A stretch of 64,000 nt of DNA from Chryseobacterium daecheongense (GTDB lineage: Bacteria > Bacteroidota > Bacteroidia > Flavobacteriales > Weeksellaceae), in contig NZ_RJTX01000001.1 of the NCBI RefSeq assembly GCF_003729955.1, forward strand, positions 1,488,001 through 1,552,000, in the 5' to 3' direction. The notes under the pieces were generated by a model. The model was not told the origin of the DNA and did not search any database. It worked only from the letters and a program-made list of their open reading frames with translations. The position numbers were made by a program, and so were the translations under genes. This document shows, piece by piece, positions 63,440 through 64,000 of the stretch (the stretch's first letter is position 1; each line of letters opens with the position of its first letter).

Positions 63440-64000
63440 ATGAAATACGTTTTACTTACGCTCATTTCAGCAATGCTGCTGTCTGTTTCATGGCCTACTT
63501 ACGGTGTTCCGTTTTTTATATTCTTTGCACTTGTTCCTCTTTTGATGATGGAACACGGAGTTTCTAAATTTTCGGATTATAAAAGAAAAAGCTGGATTGT
63601 TTTCGGACTTTCCTACCTCTGCTTTATCATCTGGAATATTGTCACTACAGGATGGCTGTATGGTTCAAAAAACCCGGACGGAAGCCACTCTTTAATGGCC
63701 GTATTATTTCCGGTTCTTGTCAATTCCCTACTCTATTCTTTGGTTTTCCAATGCTACCACTGGTACAAAAATGCACAGGGAACGTATTGGGGATTAGCTT
63801 TTTTCATTGCAATATGGATGAGCTTTGAAAAATTCCATCTAAATTGGGAACTTACTTGGCCATGGCTGAATCTTGGGAACGTATTTTCAGAATATCCTAA
63901 GCTTGTTCAATGGTATGATACGTTGGGAGCAACAGGGGGAAGTTTTTGGATCTTGCTGATCAATGTATTTTTATTTTATACTGTAAGAACATGGGAAGCA
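63440..64000 (+). CDS. lnt: Apolipoprotein N-acyltransferase (3' end missing)
   Basis: First 187 codons of the inner-membrane enzyme that adds the third acyl chain to lipoproteins. The N-terminal part (MKYVLLTLISAMLLSVSWP) and helices with GLSYLCFIIWNIVTTGWLYGS, WMSFEKFHLNWELTWPWLNLGNVF and GATGGSFWILLINV match the family; the nitrilase-like catalytic domain with its Glu, Lys, Cys residues lies beyond the window edge. The ATG at 63440 has a -7 element 17 nt upstream. Confidence is high because the WPWLNLGN block is characteristic. Confidence 0.88.
   Translation, partial: MKYVLLTLISAMLLSVSWPTYGVPFFIFFALVPLLMMEHGVSKFSDYKRKSWIVFGLSYLCFIIWNIVTTGWLYGSKNPDGSHSLMAVLFPVLVNSLLYSLVFQCYHWYKNAQGTYWGLAFFIAIWMSFEKFHLNWELTWPWLNLGNVFSEYPKLVQWYDTLGATGGSFWILLINVFLFYTVRTWEA

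Overview
The window looks like chromosomal DNA of a flavobacterium, most likely Chryseobacterium or a close relative (Weeksellaceae, Bacteroidota). The evidence is low G+C, about two dozen promoters with the Bacteroidota -7 element TAnnTTTG, three secreted proteins with type IX secretion (T9SS) type A C-terminal sorting domains, families typical of flavobacteria (DUF4290, DUF3109, DUF5715, DUF2147), and an isocitrate lyase/malate synthase pair. I see no rRNA, tRNA, CRISPR array, transposase or phage gene. Both edges cut genes: kup on the left and lnt on the right.

Layout. 1-2.4 kb: kup, pdhB, a secreted DUF2147 protein. 2.5-7.5 kb: a glycan/lipid group (LPG-synthase-like membrane protein, GT2 polyprenyl glycosyltransferase, ArnT-like GT83 enzyme, a membrane protein, pssA). 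7.5-12.7 kb: DnaQ-like exonuclease, FAA-hydrolase protein, a duplicated-domain T9SS protein, UspA, small membrane proteins, DUF3109. 12.7-19.7 kb: M16 protease, a LolA-like protein, a T9SS protein, trigger factor. 19.0-22.6 kb: a probable metal-uptake operon (His-rich small protein, TonB-dependent receptor, lipoprotein). 22.8-24.7 kb: ABC-F ATPase. 24.8-30.5 kb: the least ordinary part. Two proteins of unknown function, a DUF2235 (Tle1-like) hydrolase and a four-gene operon with a LuxR-type two-component system all lie on the minus strand. Two intergenic gaps there share an exact 16-bp motif. 30.6-38.8 kb: DUF5715, aqpZ, an MmcB-like nuclease fold, LuxE-like protein, lpxH, queD, thioesterase, aceA, aceB. 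38.9-44 kb: a divergent RamB-like XRE regulator, comF, an alpha/beta hydrolase, upp, der. 44-50.6 kb: a frameshifted Na+/H+ antiporter, a fibre-like secreted protein, katG, two redox/heme proteins. 50.6-58.5 kb: an archaeal-type alpha-amylase, DUF4290-murA, an orphan NIL-domain protein, a lipoprotein hydrolase, DUF1801, a large FnIII T9SS protein. 58.8-64 kb: aminotransferase, lipoprotein, murB, unknown, proC, vanZ-like, lnt.

How genes work together. aceB and aceA give the glyoxylate shunt. The divergent regulator gene shares a 127-bp promoter region with them that carries two GCGAA-type inverted repeats. murA and murB supply the first two committed steps of peptidoglycan synthesis, and this MurA has Asp in place of the fosfomycin-target Cys. 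lpxH, lnt, pssA and the glycosyltransferases belong to envelope biogenesis. Several promoters place TAnnTTTG only 4-6 nt before the ATG, which implies leaderless mRNAs. The best candidate for something undescribed is the 24.8-30.5 kb block, but its function cannot be settled from sequence alone.
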